DNA from: an uncultured Collinsella sp.
GTDB lineage: Bacteria > Actinomycetota > Coriobacteriia > Coriobacteriales > Coriobacteriaceae
Assembly (NCBI GenBank): GCA_900759435.1
Contig: CAAEVD010000223.1
Coordinates: forward strand, 1-5,592
Reading direction: 5' to 3'
Length of the DNA: 5,592 nt
Part shown: in pieces, positions 1 to 5,376 of the stretch
Layout of the letters: each line of letters opens with the position of its first letter
Numbering within the stretch: the stretch's first letter is position 1
Position numbers and translations under genes: made by a program
The notes under the pieces: generated by a model
What the model was told of the DNA's origin: nothing
The model's database searches: none
Seen by the model: only the letters and a program-made list of their open reading frames with translations

Positions 1-159
1 AAACACGGCAATCTTGTGCTGGCCGATATAGCCGAGCAGCTGCCTCATGGTGCCCTTAAAGTCCTTGGCCTTTTCGCCGCGACGCATGCCGCCCATGCGG
101 CCCATGGGACCACGCTGGCGGGTGGGCTTGGGAATCTGAGTCTTGGTCTCGTCTGCCAT
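1..159 (-). CDS. Second ABC exporter half-transporter, N-terminal fragment (runs off the left edge)
   Basis: Only the first 53 codons are present. The gene starts at ATG 159-157 and stays open to base 1. The visible protein begins with a basic, Gly/Met/Arg-rich cytoplasmic tail (GPMGRMGGMRRGEKAKDF, about residues 17-34) and then KGTMRQLLGYIGQHKIAVF, which looks like the lead-in to the first membrane helix. Such a tail followed by a KDFKGT-like stretch is familiar from the second subunit of MdlB/TmrB-type heterodimeric multidrug exporters. The A of its ATG is also the last base of the upstream TAA (TAATG), so translation is probably coupled. The complete neighbour has a degenerate ATPase site, so this partner would be expected to carry the intact Walker B Glu and switch His. 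That part lies outside the window. Assignment rests on context plus the N-terminal tail; no nucleotide-binding motif is visible. Confidence 0.8.
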   Translation of the reverse strand, partial: MADETKTQIPKPTRQRGPMGRMGGMRRGEKAKDFKGTMRQLLGYIGQHKIAVF

Positions 160-2525
160 TAGCGCTCGCCTCCTTCCGTGACGGCTGCAATTTCTTCTTG
201 GGTAAGCCCCAGCTCCTCGGCGGAAAGCTGCGACTGTGCGATCTCCAGGTACGCCGGGCAGCTGCGCAGCAGCTCCTCGTGCGTACCGGTGCCCACCACG
301 TGGCCGTCGTCGAGCACGATGATCTGGTCGGCGTGCATGATGGTCGCGATGCGCTGGGCCACGACCACGAGCGCGGCGTCGGTAACGTTTTTGGCAAGCT
401 CTTCGCGCAGGCGAGCGTCGGTCTTGTAGTCGAGGGCGCTAAACGAGTCATCGAACACCACGACCTCGGGCTTTTTGGCCAACGCGCGGGCGATGGCCAG
501 GCGCTGGCGCTGACCGCCCGAAACATTGGAGCCGCCCTGGCTGATGGGGGAGTCGTAGCCGCCCTCGCGTTCGGCGATAAAGTCCTCGGCCTGGGCGATG
601 CGCGCGGCCTGGCGCATGTCGTCATCGCTTACCATGTCGCCGGCAAACTTGAGGTTGCTCTCGACAGTGCCCGAGAACAGACGCCCCTGCTGCGGGATGT
701 AACCAATGCGACGGCGCAGCTCGGAAAGGGTCATGTCGCGCACGTCAATGCCGTCGAGCGAAATGCTGCCGCCCGTGACGTCGTACAGGCGCGGAATCAA
801 CTGCACGAGCGTGGACTTGCCCGAGCCCGTGGAGCCAATGATGCCGAGCATCTGACCGGCATGCGTGGTGAAGTTCACGCCGCTGATGACATCGGCGCGG
901 GCATCGGGATACTGGAAGCTCACGTCGCGGAAGGTGAGCTCACCGCGCGGCGCGCTGGCCACGGGCAGTTTGGGCGAGACAGGGTCGTTGATGCTCGTGG
1001 GGCAAGTGATGACCTCTTCCACACGCTCGGCTGCGACCTCGGCGCGGGGCAGGATAACCGAAACCATGGTGAGGATCATAAACGCCATGACGATCTGCAT
1101 GGTGTAGGAGATAAACGCCATCATGTTGCCGACCTGCATCACGCCGTCGGACACGCCCTGCGCGCCAAACCAGACGATGAGCACGGTGATGCAGTTCATG
1201 ACGAGCATCATGAGCGGCATCATAAAGCTCATAGCGCGGTTGGTGTAGAGCTGCGTGGTCATCAGGTCGAGCGAAGCCTTGTCAAAACGCTCGAGCTCAT
1301 GTTCCTCGCGGTTGAACGAGCGGATGGGCATAAGGCCGTCGAGCAGCTCGCGGGCGGTAAGGTTCACGCGGTCCACAAAGCTCTGCATCTTTTTGAACTT
1401 GGGCATGGTGAGGCCCATGAGCACGCCGACGACGGCCGAGACCGCGATGATGGCTACGGCGATGGTCCACTCCAGGCCGGTGTGGTTGGCCAGGACGCGC
1501 ATGACGGCGACGATGCCCATGACGGGGGCCATCAGGCACATGCGGATAAACAGGGTTGCGGCCATCTGGATCTGCTGAATGTCGTTGGTACAGCGGGTGA
1601 TGAGCGAGGCCTGGCTAAACTTGCCCACTTCGGCCGGCGAGAAGTGCATAACCTTGTTGAAGGTCTCGCGGCGCAGGTCGCGGGCGATGGAGCAGGCGGT
1701 GCGCGACGCCACGGCACCGGTCAGAATGGTGGCGACGAGCGACACCAGGCACAGCCCAAACATCGTGGTCGCCATGTGGCTCAGGTAGGCGTTCTGCACG
1801 TCGGCGGGGTCGATGCCCTGTGCCTTGTACTCGTCCTGTACATAGCTCACGGCGCGCTGGGTGACGATGGAGCCCGACATGGAGCCCATTTTGTCCGCCA
1901 TTTGGTTGGCGCCCTCGACGAGCTTGCTTTGGTCTACCAGACCGCCCTCGACACCCAGGCGCAGGCTCTTCATGGTGATCTTACCGCCGTCGGCATCAAT
2001 CTGCTTTTGCATGTTCTGCGCCGCTGCGGCCTTCTGCTGCATCTCGGCGAGCTGCTCGGGCGTCATCGCTGCCATTTGCTCGGGGGTGGGCATGGCCTGG
2101 GCAGCGTTGTTGTCTTTCTCGCTGGACGAGCCCATCATGTCGCCCATGGAGTCGGCGTCAATGCCCTGGTCGAGCGAAAGGACGACAGTCTCGGGCAGGC
2201 TCATAATGTCGGCAATCTTGCCTCCATCGGCACGCTCTTCCTCGGTACCCTTATACGTTCGAATGCCATTTTTGTCAGCCTTGCTAAACACGGCCTCCAC
2301 AGCTTTGGCGTCCTTGGTGCTCATAAAGAGTTCAAGGTCGTCGAGCGATTCGGCGCGGATGGTGTCGGGTACGGGCGAGGCGATGCCGCCTTGCTGCACA
2401 CCCACGTCGACGATGTCGCTCATATAGGTAGGCAGCGCCAGATCGGCGTTGCAGCTGATTACGATAAGCACGATAGCTGCGAACAGTGCCAGGATATGCT
2501 TTTTAAAGAGCTTGAGAATCCTCAC
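159..2525 (-). CDS. ABC exporter half-transporter (membrane domain fused to ATPase), degenerate-site subunit with a large extracytoplasmic insertion
   Basis: A 788-residue membrane-domain plus nucleotide-binding-domain protein of the multidrug/lipid exporter class, probably acting as a heterodimer with the next gene. Helix 1 is about residues 10-30 and the remaining helices lie in about 250-495. The ATPase domain (about 528-760) has A-loop Tyr539, Walker A GSTGSGKST (564-572), Q-loop Gln612, signature VSGGQ (668-672), Walker B VVVFDD (688-693) and D-loop SALD (696-699). Two catalytic positions are altered: Asp693 replaces the usual Glu and Gln724 (VVAQR) replaces the switch His. These changes are known from the degenerate site of heterodimeric exporters such as TM287/288. 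Residues about 40-245 form a long hydrophilic insertion between helices 1 and 2, with a Met/Gln/Ala-rich part near 127-175; typical half-exporters have about 580-620 residues. The GTG start at 2525 overlaps the marR stop (GTGA) and has an SD 9 bases upstream. Substrate cannot be told from sequence. Confidence 0.95.
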   Translation of the reverse strand: MRILKLFKKHILALFAAIVLIVISCNADLALPTYMSDIVDVGVQQGGIASPVPDTIRAESLDDLELFMSTKDAKAVEAVFSKADKNGIRTYKGTEEERADGGKIADIMSLPETVVLSLDQGIDADSMGDMMGSSSEKDNNAAQAMPTPEQMAAMTPEQLAEMQQKAAAAQNMQKQIDADGGKITMKSLRLGVEGGLVDQSKLVEGANQMADKMGSMSGSIVTQRAVSYVQDEYKAQGIDPADVQNAYLSHMATTMFGLCLVSLVATILTGAVASRTACSIARDLRRETFNKVMHFSPAEVGKFSQASLITRCTNDIQQIQMAATLFIRMCLMAPVMGIVAVMRVLANHTGLEWTIAVAIIAVSAVVGVLMGLTMPKFKKMQSFVDRVNLTARELLDGLMPIRSFNREEHELERFDKASLDLMTTQLYTNRAMSFMMPLMMLVMNCITVLIVWFGAQGVSDGVMQVGNMMAFISYTMQIVMAFMILTMVSVILPRAEVAAERVEEVITCPTSINDPVSPKLPVASAPRGELTFRDVSFQYPDARADVISGVNFTTHAGQMLGIIGSTGSGKSTLVQLIPRLYDVTGGSISLDGIDVRDMTLSELRRRIGYIPQQGRLFSGTVESNLKFAGDMVSDDDMRQAARIAQAEDFIAEREGGYDSPISQGGSNVSGGQRQRLAIARALAKKPEVVVFDDSFSALDYKTDARLREELAKNVTDAALVVVAQRIATIMHADQIIVLDDGHVVGTGTHEELLRSCPAYLEIAQSQLSAEELGLTQEEIAAVTEGGER
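169..175 (-). promoter_or_regulatory. Ribosome binding site of the second ABC subunit
   Basis: AAGGAGG on the minus strand lies 9 bases upstream of ATG 159-157, inside the last codons of the preceding ABC gene. The strong SD supports this start and means the downstream subunit can be initiated independently as well as by stop/start coupling. Confidence 0.75.
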
Positions 2526-2971
2526 TCGGCATCTCTCCTTTCTTGATTGCGGTCGATAATTTCGTTGGCACGTCTTAGAAGGCGCACCATCTCTTGGGTA
2601 TCTGTTTCGCCGAGCTGCTCGAGGAAAGCCGCGGTGCGGGCCTCGAATTCCCGACGTTTGATTTCGAGATCCTGGAATCCCTTGTCGGTCACTATGACGT
2701 GTACGCGACGACGGTCAGTCTTTGAGTGCTCGCGCTCGACCCAGCCCTTGGCTTCGAGGGCGCGTAGGATATTGGCGATGCGGGCGCTCGAGACCCAGGC
2801 GCGATCAGCGAGTTCGCTCGGCGTTAGCGAACCGCCGGCGAGTATGAGGGCGCGCATGACGGCCATCTCGCCGCCGAGGGCTTTGTCCGCAAAACGCGAA
2901 ATGCGCTGATGCATGCTGCCGAACTCGGTAAGGAGCTGACGCCCAAGTTCACGGAAATCGGTATCTTCCAC
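2522..2971 (-). CDS. MarR-family winged helix-turn-helix transcriptional regulator
   Basis: A 149-residue protein of typical MarR length. An N-terminal helical dimerisation region (about 1-45) is followed by a winged helix-turn-helix: LTPSELADRAWVS (49-61), recognition helix SSARIANILRALEAKG (61-76), and a wing with HSKTDRRRVHVIVTDKG (82-98). This matches the family pattern of D-x-R-rich wing followed by LTxxG. A C-terminal helix (about 100-145) would complete the dimer interface. The start is GTG 2971-2969 with AGGGG 6 bases upstream; the first internal ATG (Met20) has no SD and would cut into helix 1. The gene leads the ABC exporter operon and overlaps it by 4 bases. MarR regulators in this arrangement usually repress their own operon and are released by a small ligand that the pump exports. 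That role is inferred, and the ligand is unknown. An inverted repeat covers the start codon. Confidence 0.92.
   Translation of the reverse strand: MEDTDFRELGRQLLTEFGSMHQRISRFADKALGGEMAVMRALILAGGSLTPSELADRAWVSSARIANILRALEAKGWVEREHSKTDRRRVHVIVTDKGFQDLEIKRREFEARTAAFLEQLGETDTQEMVRLLRRANEIIDRNQERRDAE
2535..2540 (-). promoter_or_regulatory. Ribosome binding site of the first ABC subunit
   Basis: AAGGAG on the minus strand lies 9 bases before GTG 2525-2523, within the end of the marR coding region. It decides the GTG start: the nearby ATG at 2532-2530 is in a different frame from both genes and cannot be used for this protein. Confidence 0.75.
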
Positions 2972-3008
2972 CGAAAACCCCTAACACTAGAAACTATTTT
3001 CGGTGAAA
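2966..3008. promoter_or_regulatory. Inverted repeat over the marR start, candidate MarR operator
   Basis: Arms TTCCACCGAAAA (2966-2977) and TTTTCGGTGAAA (2997-3008) are reverse complements at 11 of 12 positions, separated by 19 bases. The right arm is itself a small palindrome (TTTC-GGT-GAAA) and the left arm a degenerate copy, so the element may be two dimer sites about 32 bases (three helical turns) apart. The marR GTG lies inside the left arm and its SD in the loop, so the same sequence could fold as an mRNA hairpin. Autorepression by MarR proteins through such repeats is well known; binding here is inferred. Confidence 0.55.
2978..2982 (-). promoter_or_regulatory. Ribosome binding site of marR
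   Basis: AGGGG on the minus strand lies 6 bases before GTG 2971-2969. It is modest in strength but is the only SD-like sequence correctly placed for an in-frame start that preserves the full MarR N-terminus. It sits in the loop between the arms of the inverted repeat at 2966-3008. Confidence 0.55.
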
Positions 3009-3045
3009 GATGATACCCCCATACGCGGGCCTCATACAGTAGGCA

Positions 3046-3051
3046 ATATTA
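3046..3051 (-). promoter_or_regulatory. Possible -10 box for the marR/ABC operon
   Basis: The minus strand reads TAATAT here, a good -10 match that would start transcription roughly 65-70 bases before the marR GTG and place the inverted repeat in the 5' leader. No good -35 hexamer is found at 16-18 bases. An alternative pair, TTGCCT with TATGGG at 17-base spacing slightly downstream, is equally weak. Low confidence. Confidence 0.25.
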
Positions 3052-3070
3052 AGAGCTCATTAAGACTTAA
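3048..3070. repeat. AT-rich direct and inverted repeats in the divergent control region
   Basis: ATTAAGA occurs at 3048-3054 and 3059-3065, offset by 11 bases (one helical turn). TTAAG (3049-3053) also pairs with CTTAA (3066-3070). This arrangement fits a small regulator site or simply an AT-rich promoter region; it stands out against the GC-rich surroundings. Confidence 0.35.
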
Positions 3071-3080
3071 AATCATTCAA

Positions 3081-3108
3081 TTGCTAAAGCGTTTCAAAGA
3101 ACTATCAT
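3081..3108 (+). promoter_or_regulatory. Possible upstream promoter for the reductase gene
   Basis: TTGCTA (3081-3086) and TATCAT (3103-3108) are 16 bases apart, matching the vegetative consensus at 4 and 5 of 6 positions. It would give a leader of about 110 bases before ATG 3224. This is an alternative to the TATAAT at 3157, not exclusive of it. Confidence 0.3.
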
Positions 3109-3127
3109 GCCCGCGGTTAGGCGAGGG

Positions 3128-3147
3128 GTTGTCACCACCATGACGAC
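3128..3147. promoter_or_regulatory. Inverted repeat next to the reductase promoter, candidate operator
   Basis: GTTGTCA (3128-3134) and TGACGAC (3141-3147) are reverse complements at 6 of 7 positions with a 6-base spacer, making a 20-base dyad. It ends 9 bases before the TATAAT at 3157, covering the -35 position where no good -35 hexamer exists. That placement suits an activator or a repressor. No sugar-acid regulator gene is in the window, so the binding protein is unknown. Confidence 0.4.
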
Positions 3148-3156
3148 TGGAACTCA

Positions 3157-3162
3157 TATAAT
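3157..3162 (+). promoter_or_regulatory. -10 box (TATAAT) of the reductase gene
   Basis: A perfect TATAAT, with transcription predicted to begin near 3169 and a leader of about 55 bases. The 17-base-upstream hexamer (ACCACC) is not -35-like. The nearest TTGTCA (3129-3134) is 22 bases away, too far for normal spacing. This suggests dependence on an activator at the adjacent dyad. Confidence 0.5.
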
Positions 3163-3210
3163 CGCCACGTGCGATGCTCCAACTTCCCGCAAGGAGACAC
3201 CTTACATAAA

Positions 3211-3220
3211 GGGGGATGGA
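3211..3220 (+). promoter_or_regulatory. Ribosome binding site of the reductase gene
   Basis: GGGGGATGGA ends 3 bases before ATG 3224, with the GGGGG core 8 bases upstream. It supports ATG 3224 over the in-frame ATG at 3107, which lies within the promoter region. A second SD-like AAGGAG at 3191-3196 has no ATG, GTG or TTG at usable distance. Confidence 0.6.
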
Positions 3221-3223
3221 GTC

Positions 3224-3973
3224 ATGGCATTTGACTTCACGGGCAAGACCGCGATTGTCACGGGCGGCACTCAGGGCATTGGCCTCGAGATCGCCAAGGG
3301 CATCGTCGCGGGCGGCGGACATGTCGCGCTCATCGCAAGGAACGCTGCTAAGGGCGAGGCCGCTGTGGCCGAGCTTGGCGAGGGCAACAAGTTCTATCAG
3401 CTCGATGTCGCCGATGCGCCCAAGGCGCGCGAGACCGTCGAGCAGATTTTTACGGACCTGCCGCAAACCAACATCCTGATCAACTGCGCTGGCGTCATCA
3501 GCACCAAGAAGTTCGACGAGATCGATGACACCGAGTGGCGCCGCACCATCGACATCAACCTCAACGGTACCTTTACCATGATGAACGCCGTCTACCCGCA
3601 CTTTAAGGCGGCCCATGCCGGCACTATCGTCAACGTGAGTTCCGTTGCGGGCAAGATCGGTGGCGGCCTGCTCGGCACCGCGGCTTACGCGAGCTCCAAA
3701 GCAGGCGTTAACGGTCTGACCAAGGCAGTCGCCAAGGAAGGCGGCAAGTTTGGCGTTCGCTGCAACGCCGTGTGCCCGTCGCTCACGTTGACCGATATGA
3801 CCTCGATTCTCTCTGACGAGAACTCTCAGCGCATCATCAACGGTATTCCTCTGGGCCGCGCCGCCCAGGCCAGCGAGCCTGCGCAGATGGTGCTGTTCTT
3901 CGCTTCCGACCTCGCCAGCTTCGTGAACGGCGAGATCGGTGACTGCGACGGCGGCATCGTCCTGGACGGGTAA
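3224..3973 (+). CDS. Short-chain dehydrogenase/reductase (classical SDR), possibly acting on keto-deoxy sugar acids
   Basis: A 249-residue classical SDR, an NAD(P)-dependent cytoplasmic oxidoreductase with a Rossmann fold. Visible motifs are the cofactor glycine motif TGGTQGIG (13-20), NCAG (87-90), structural Asn112, catalytic Ser140 (NVSS), and Tyr155-x3-Lys159 in YASSK. Arg39 just after strand 2, with no Asp at the end of that strand, leans towards NADP(H). Start ATG 3224 has a good SD and places the nucleotide-binding strand at the usual position; the longer in-frame start would add 39 non-homologous residues. The region after strand 6 reads NAVCPSLTLTDM, with Ser where many SDRs have the PG glycine. 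The next gene on the same strand is a 2-keto-3-deoxygluconate permease, so a KduD-like or gluconate 5-dehydrogenase-like role is plausible. SDR substrate cannot be read from sequence, and FabG-like activity is an alternative. Confidence 0.92.
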   Translation: MAFDFTGKTAIVTGGTQGIGLEIAKGIVAGGGHVALIARNAAKGEAAVAELGEGNKFYQLDVADAPKARETVEQIFTDLPQTNILINCAGVISTKKFDEIDDTEWRRTIDINLNGTFTMMNAVYPHFKAAHAGTIVNVSSVAGKIGGGLLGTAAYASSKAGVNGLTKAVAKEGGKFGVRCNAVCPSLTLTDMTSILSDENSQRIINGIPLGRAAQASEPAQMVLFFASDLASFVNGEIGDCDGGIVLDG

Positions 3974-3992
3974 TACCCCGCGATGATTATTC

Positions 3993-4030
3993 GGCGACGG
4001 CTCCTGCGACTCGGGACCGTCGCCTTCTTT
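3993..4030 (+). terminator. Hairpin between the reductase gene and kdgT, likely terminator or attenuator
   Basis: GGCGACGG (3993-4000) pairs perfectly with CCGTCGCC (4017-4024). With one bulged C the stem extends by TCC/GGA (4002-4004 with 4014-4016), leaving a 9-base loop. TTCTTT (4025-4030) follows. The T-run is interrupted, so termination may be partial. This would lower kdgT expression relative to the reductase or require a separate kdgT promoter. Confidence 0.65.
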
Positions 4031-4056
4031 CTGACATAGGCGCGTGCGGCTACGAT
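4031..4056 (+). promoter_or_regulatory. Weak promoter-like sequence before kdgT
   Basis: CTGACA (4031-4036) matches the -35 consensus at 5 of 6 positions and TACGAT (4051-4056) resembles a -10 box, but the 14-base spacing is short. It lies just after the terminator-like hairpin, where an internal promoter would be needed if termination is efficient. Low confidence. Confidence 0.2.
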
Positions 4057-4068
4057 TCGCATGCATCC

Positions 4069-4075
4069 AAAGGAG
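4069..4075 (+). promoter_or_regulatory. Ribosome binding site of kdgT
   Basis: AAAGGAG lies 6 bases (ATATAT) before ATG 4082. It rules out the in-frame ATG at 4061, which is upstream of this SD and would encode it. Confidence 0.85.
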
Positions 4076-4081
4076 ATATAT

Positions 4082-5098
4082 ATGAGTGAATCGACTGCGG
4101 TGGAGGCGCCGGCGGCAAAGGAGCCGTTCTTTAAGATGTCCTCCATCCCGGGCGCCAATATCTTGGTGCCGCTTTTGCTGGGCTGCCTGCTCAACACGCT
4201 ATTCCCCGACCTGTTCAAAACGCTCGGCAGCTTTACGCTTGGCATGACCCAACAGGGCGCCGGCCCGCTAGTGGGCGCTTTCCTGCTGATCGTCGGTACG
4301 ACGATTTCGTTTAAGAGCGCTCCTGCCGCCGCTGCCCGCGGCGCCATCATCATCGCCGTCAAGCAGATCGTGGTCGTTGCCGTGTCGCTGCTCATCCTTT
4401 ATGTGTTCAACGACAACCTGTTTGGCATCTCTGCCATGGTGATGCTGGCGGCTTGCACCGGCGCCAACAACGCTATGTACGCTGGACTGATGGGCACCAT
4501 GGGTAACGAGGCCGAGCGTGGCGCCGTCGCCATCACTACGCTGGTTGTCGGCCCTCCGGTCACGATGATCGTGCTCGGCGCTGCCGGTCAGGCTCCGATC
4601 GGTTGGTCGCTCGTGGGCGCCATCCTGCCGATCGTCGTTGGCATTATCCTGGGCAACCTCTTCCCCAGCTTTAAAAAGATGATGGCTCCGGCACTTTCCG
4701 CCATCATCGTGCTCGTCTTCTTTGCCATGGGCTCGACCATGACTTTTGGTCAGCTTATCAACGGTGGTCTTCCCGGCATCCTGCTCGGCGTGATCTGCTC
4801 GGTGGTCTTTGCAATTCCCGTCATCGCGGTCGATAAGCTCACGGGCGGTACGGGTGTCGCAGGTGCGGCCATTTCGAGCTGCGCCGGAGCCAATGTGGCC
4901 ACGCCTGCCGCCATGGCAAGCGTCAACGAGGCCATGTACGGTGGTGCCGTGCTCGCGACGGCTACGGCGCAGGTTGCAGCGTGCGCTATCGTGACGGCCA
5001 TTTTGACCCCGCTCGTTACCAGCTGGTGCCACAAGCATTTTGAGGGCCAGCAGAGCAACAGCAAGGCAGCGACCGACAAGGCCGCCTCAGCCGCCTAA
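4082..5098 (+). CDS. kdgT: 2-keto-3-deoxygluconate permease (KdgT family)
   Basis: A 338-residue integral membrane protein of the KdgT family (TC 2.A.10), whose characterised members import 2-keto-3-deoxygluconate with protons. Recognisable family segments are IPGANILVPLLLG (22-34), GSFTLGM (49-55), ISFKSA (75-80), GNLFPSFKKM (191-200), GGLPGILLGV (228-237) and SSCAGANVATPAA (265-277); they recall the E. coli KdgT sequences around LVPLFLG and SAGAAVATP. About ten hydrophobic segments run from residue 24 to 315, with short polar ends: an acidic/Ala-rich N-terminus and a Lys/Ala/Ser-rich cytoplasmic tail after about 316. Length is close to the usual 320-330. Start ATG 4082 is set by an AAAGGAG 6 bases upstream. 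It follows the SDR gene by 108 bases containing a terminator-like hairpin, and a strong hairpin ends the unit. Substrate is inferred from family; related keto-deoxy sugar acids are possible. Confidence 0.92.
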   Translation: MSESTAVEAPAAKEPFFKMSSIPGANILVPLLLGCLLNTLFPDLFKTLGSFTLGMTQQGAGPLVGAFLLIVGTTISFKSAPAAAARGAIIIAVKQIVVVAVSLLILYVFNDNLFGISAMVMLAACTGANNAMYAGLMGTMGNEAERGAVAITTLVVGPPVTMIVLGAAGQAPIGWSLVGAILPIVVGIILGNLFPSFKKMMAPALSAIIVLVFFAMGSTMTFGQLINGGLPGILLGVICSVVFAIPVIAVDKLTGGTGVAGAAISSCAGANVATPAAMASVNEAMYGGAVLATATAQVAACAIVTAILTPLVTSWCHKHFEGQQSNSKAATDKAASAA

Positions 5099-5137
5099 TG
5101 CCAAGAGGCAATCAAAGCTAAAGAACTTGCTACGCCA

Positions 5138-5181
5138 CAGGGCGGCCCCGGGGGAAATCCCGTGGCCGCCCTGCAGTTTCT
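5138..5181 (+). terminator. Strong GC-rich terminator hairpin after kdgT
   Basis: CAGGGCGGCC (5138-5147) pairs perfectly with GGCCGCCCTG (5164-5173). After one mismatch, CGGG (5149-5152) pairs with CCCG (5159-5162), leaving a six-base loop GGAAAT. The tail GCAGTTTCT has only a short T-run. It sits 39 bases after the kdgT stop and should separate kdgT from the gene at the right edge. Confidence 0.75.
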
Positions 5182-5310
5182 GTAGGGTCTCTGGGACACT
5201 TTACCCTGCTAAAGCTGGCATAACAGCTAGAGTGAACGTCGTACAAAGGCAAGGAAAAATACTAAACAAATCGGTGAACGGTAGTTGTCCGCGCTCGCAT
5301 TTCCTGCGGG
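5182..5310. other. Intergenic stretch with no recognised gene
   Basis: No ORF here has an SD and plausible composition. The open frame running through from 5040 crosses the end of kdgT and its terminator and reads as Arg/Ser-rich non-protein sequence. The only structure seen is a small dyad, AGCTG (5213-5217) with CAGCT (5224-5228). No FNR-type (TTGAT-N4-ATCAA) or Rex-type (TTGTGA...TCACAA) palindrome was found by eye. Confidence 0.5.
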
Positions 5311-5338
5311 TTTGTAAAAAACGCTCTTATGATATAAA
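5311..5338 (+). promoter_or_regulatory. Promoter-like AT-rich segment upstream of the right-edge gene
   Basis: TTTGTA (5311-5316) and TATAAA (5333-5338) are 16 bases apart in an AT-rich island; TATGAT (5328-5333) is an overlapping alternative -10. Transcription from here would start near 5345 and give a leader of about 220 bases before ATG 5568. The -35 match is weak. Confidence 0.4.
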
Positions 5339-5376
5339 AAAAGAAACATATAACAGCCCAGATGGAGAGGGTCGCT

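Noticed and set aside
198..2546. 782-codon open frame on the plus strand
   Set aside because: It is the antisense of the ABC gene. The translation is His/Gly/Asp/Val-rich low-complexity sequence without domains, and it arises from GC-rich codons on the other strand; the minus-strand protein has all the ABC motifs.
3107..3223. Upstream in-frame ATG for the reductase (39 extra residues)
   Set aside because: The extension overlaps the TATAAT box and dyad, has no SD, and does not look like SDR sequence; ATG 3224 has a good SD and the standard N-terminus.
3077..4066. 329-codon minus-strand frame over the reductase
   Set aside because: No recognisable domain, Arg/His/Asp-rich composition, and it covers the plus-strand SDR with its complete motif set.
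4061..4081. ATG 4061 as the kdgT start
   Set aside because: It lies upstream of the AAAGGAG that is ideally spaced for ATG 4082 and has no SD of its own.
4268..5038. 256-codon minus-strand frame over kdgT
   Set aside because: Extreme His/Asp/Arg-rich translation typical of the reverse strand of a GC-rich membrane protein gene; no start signal or family features.
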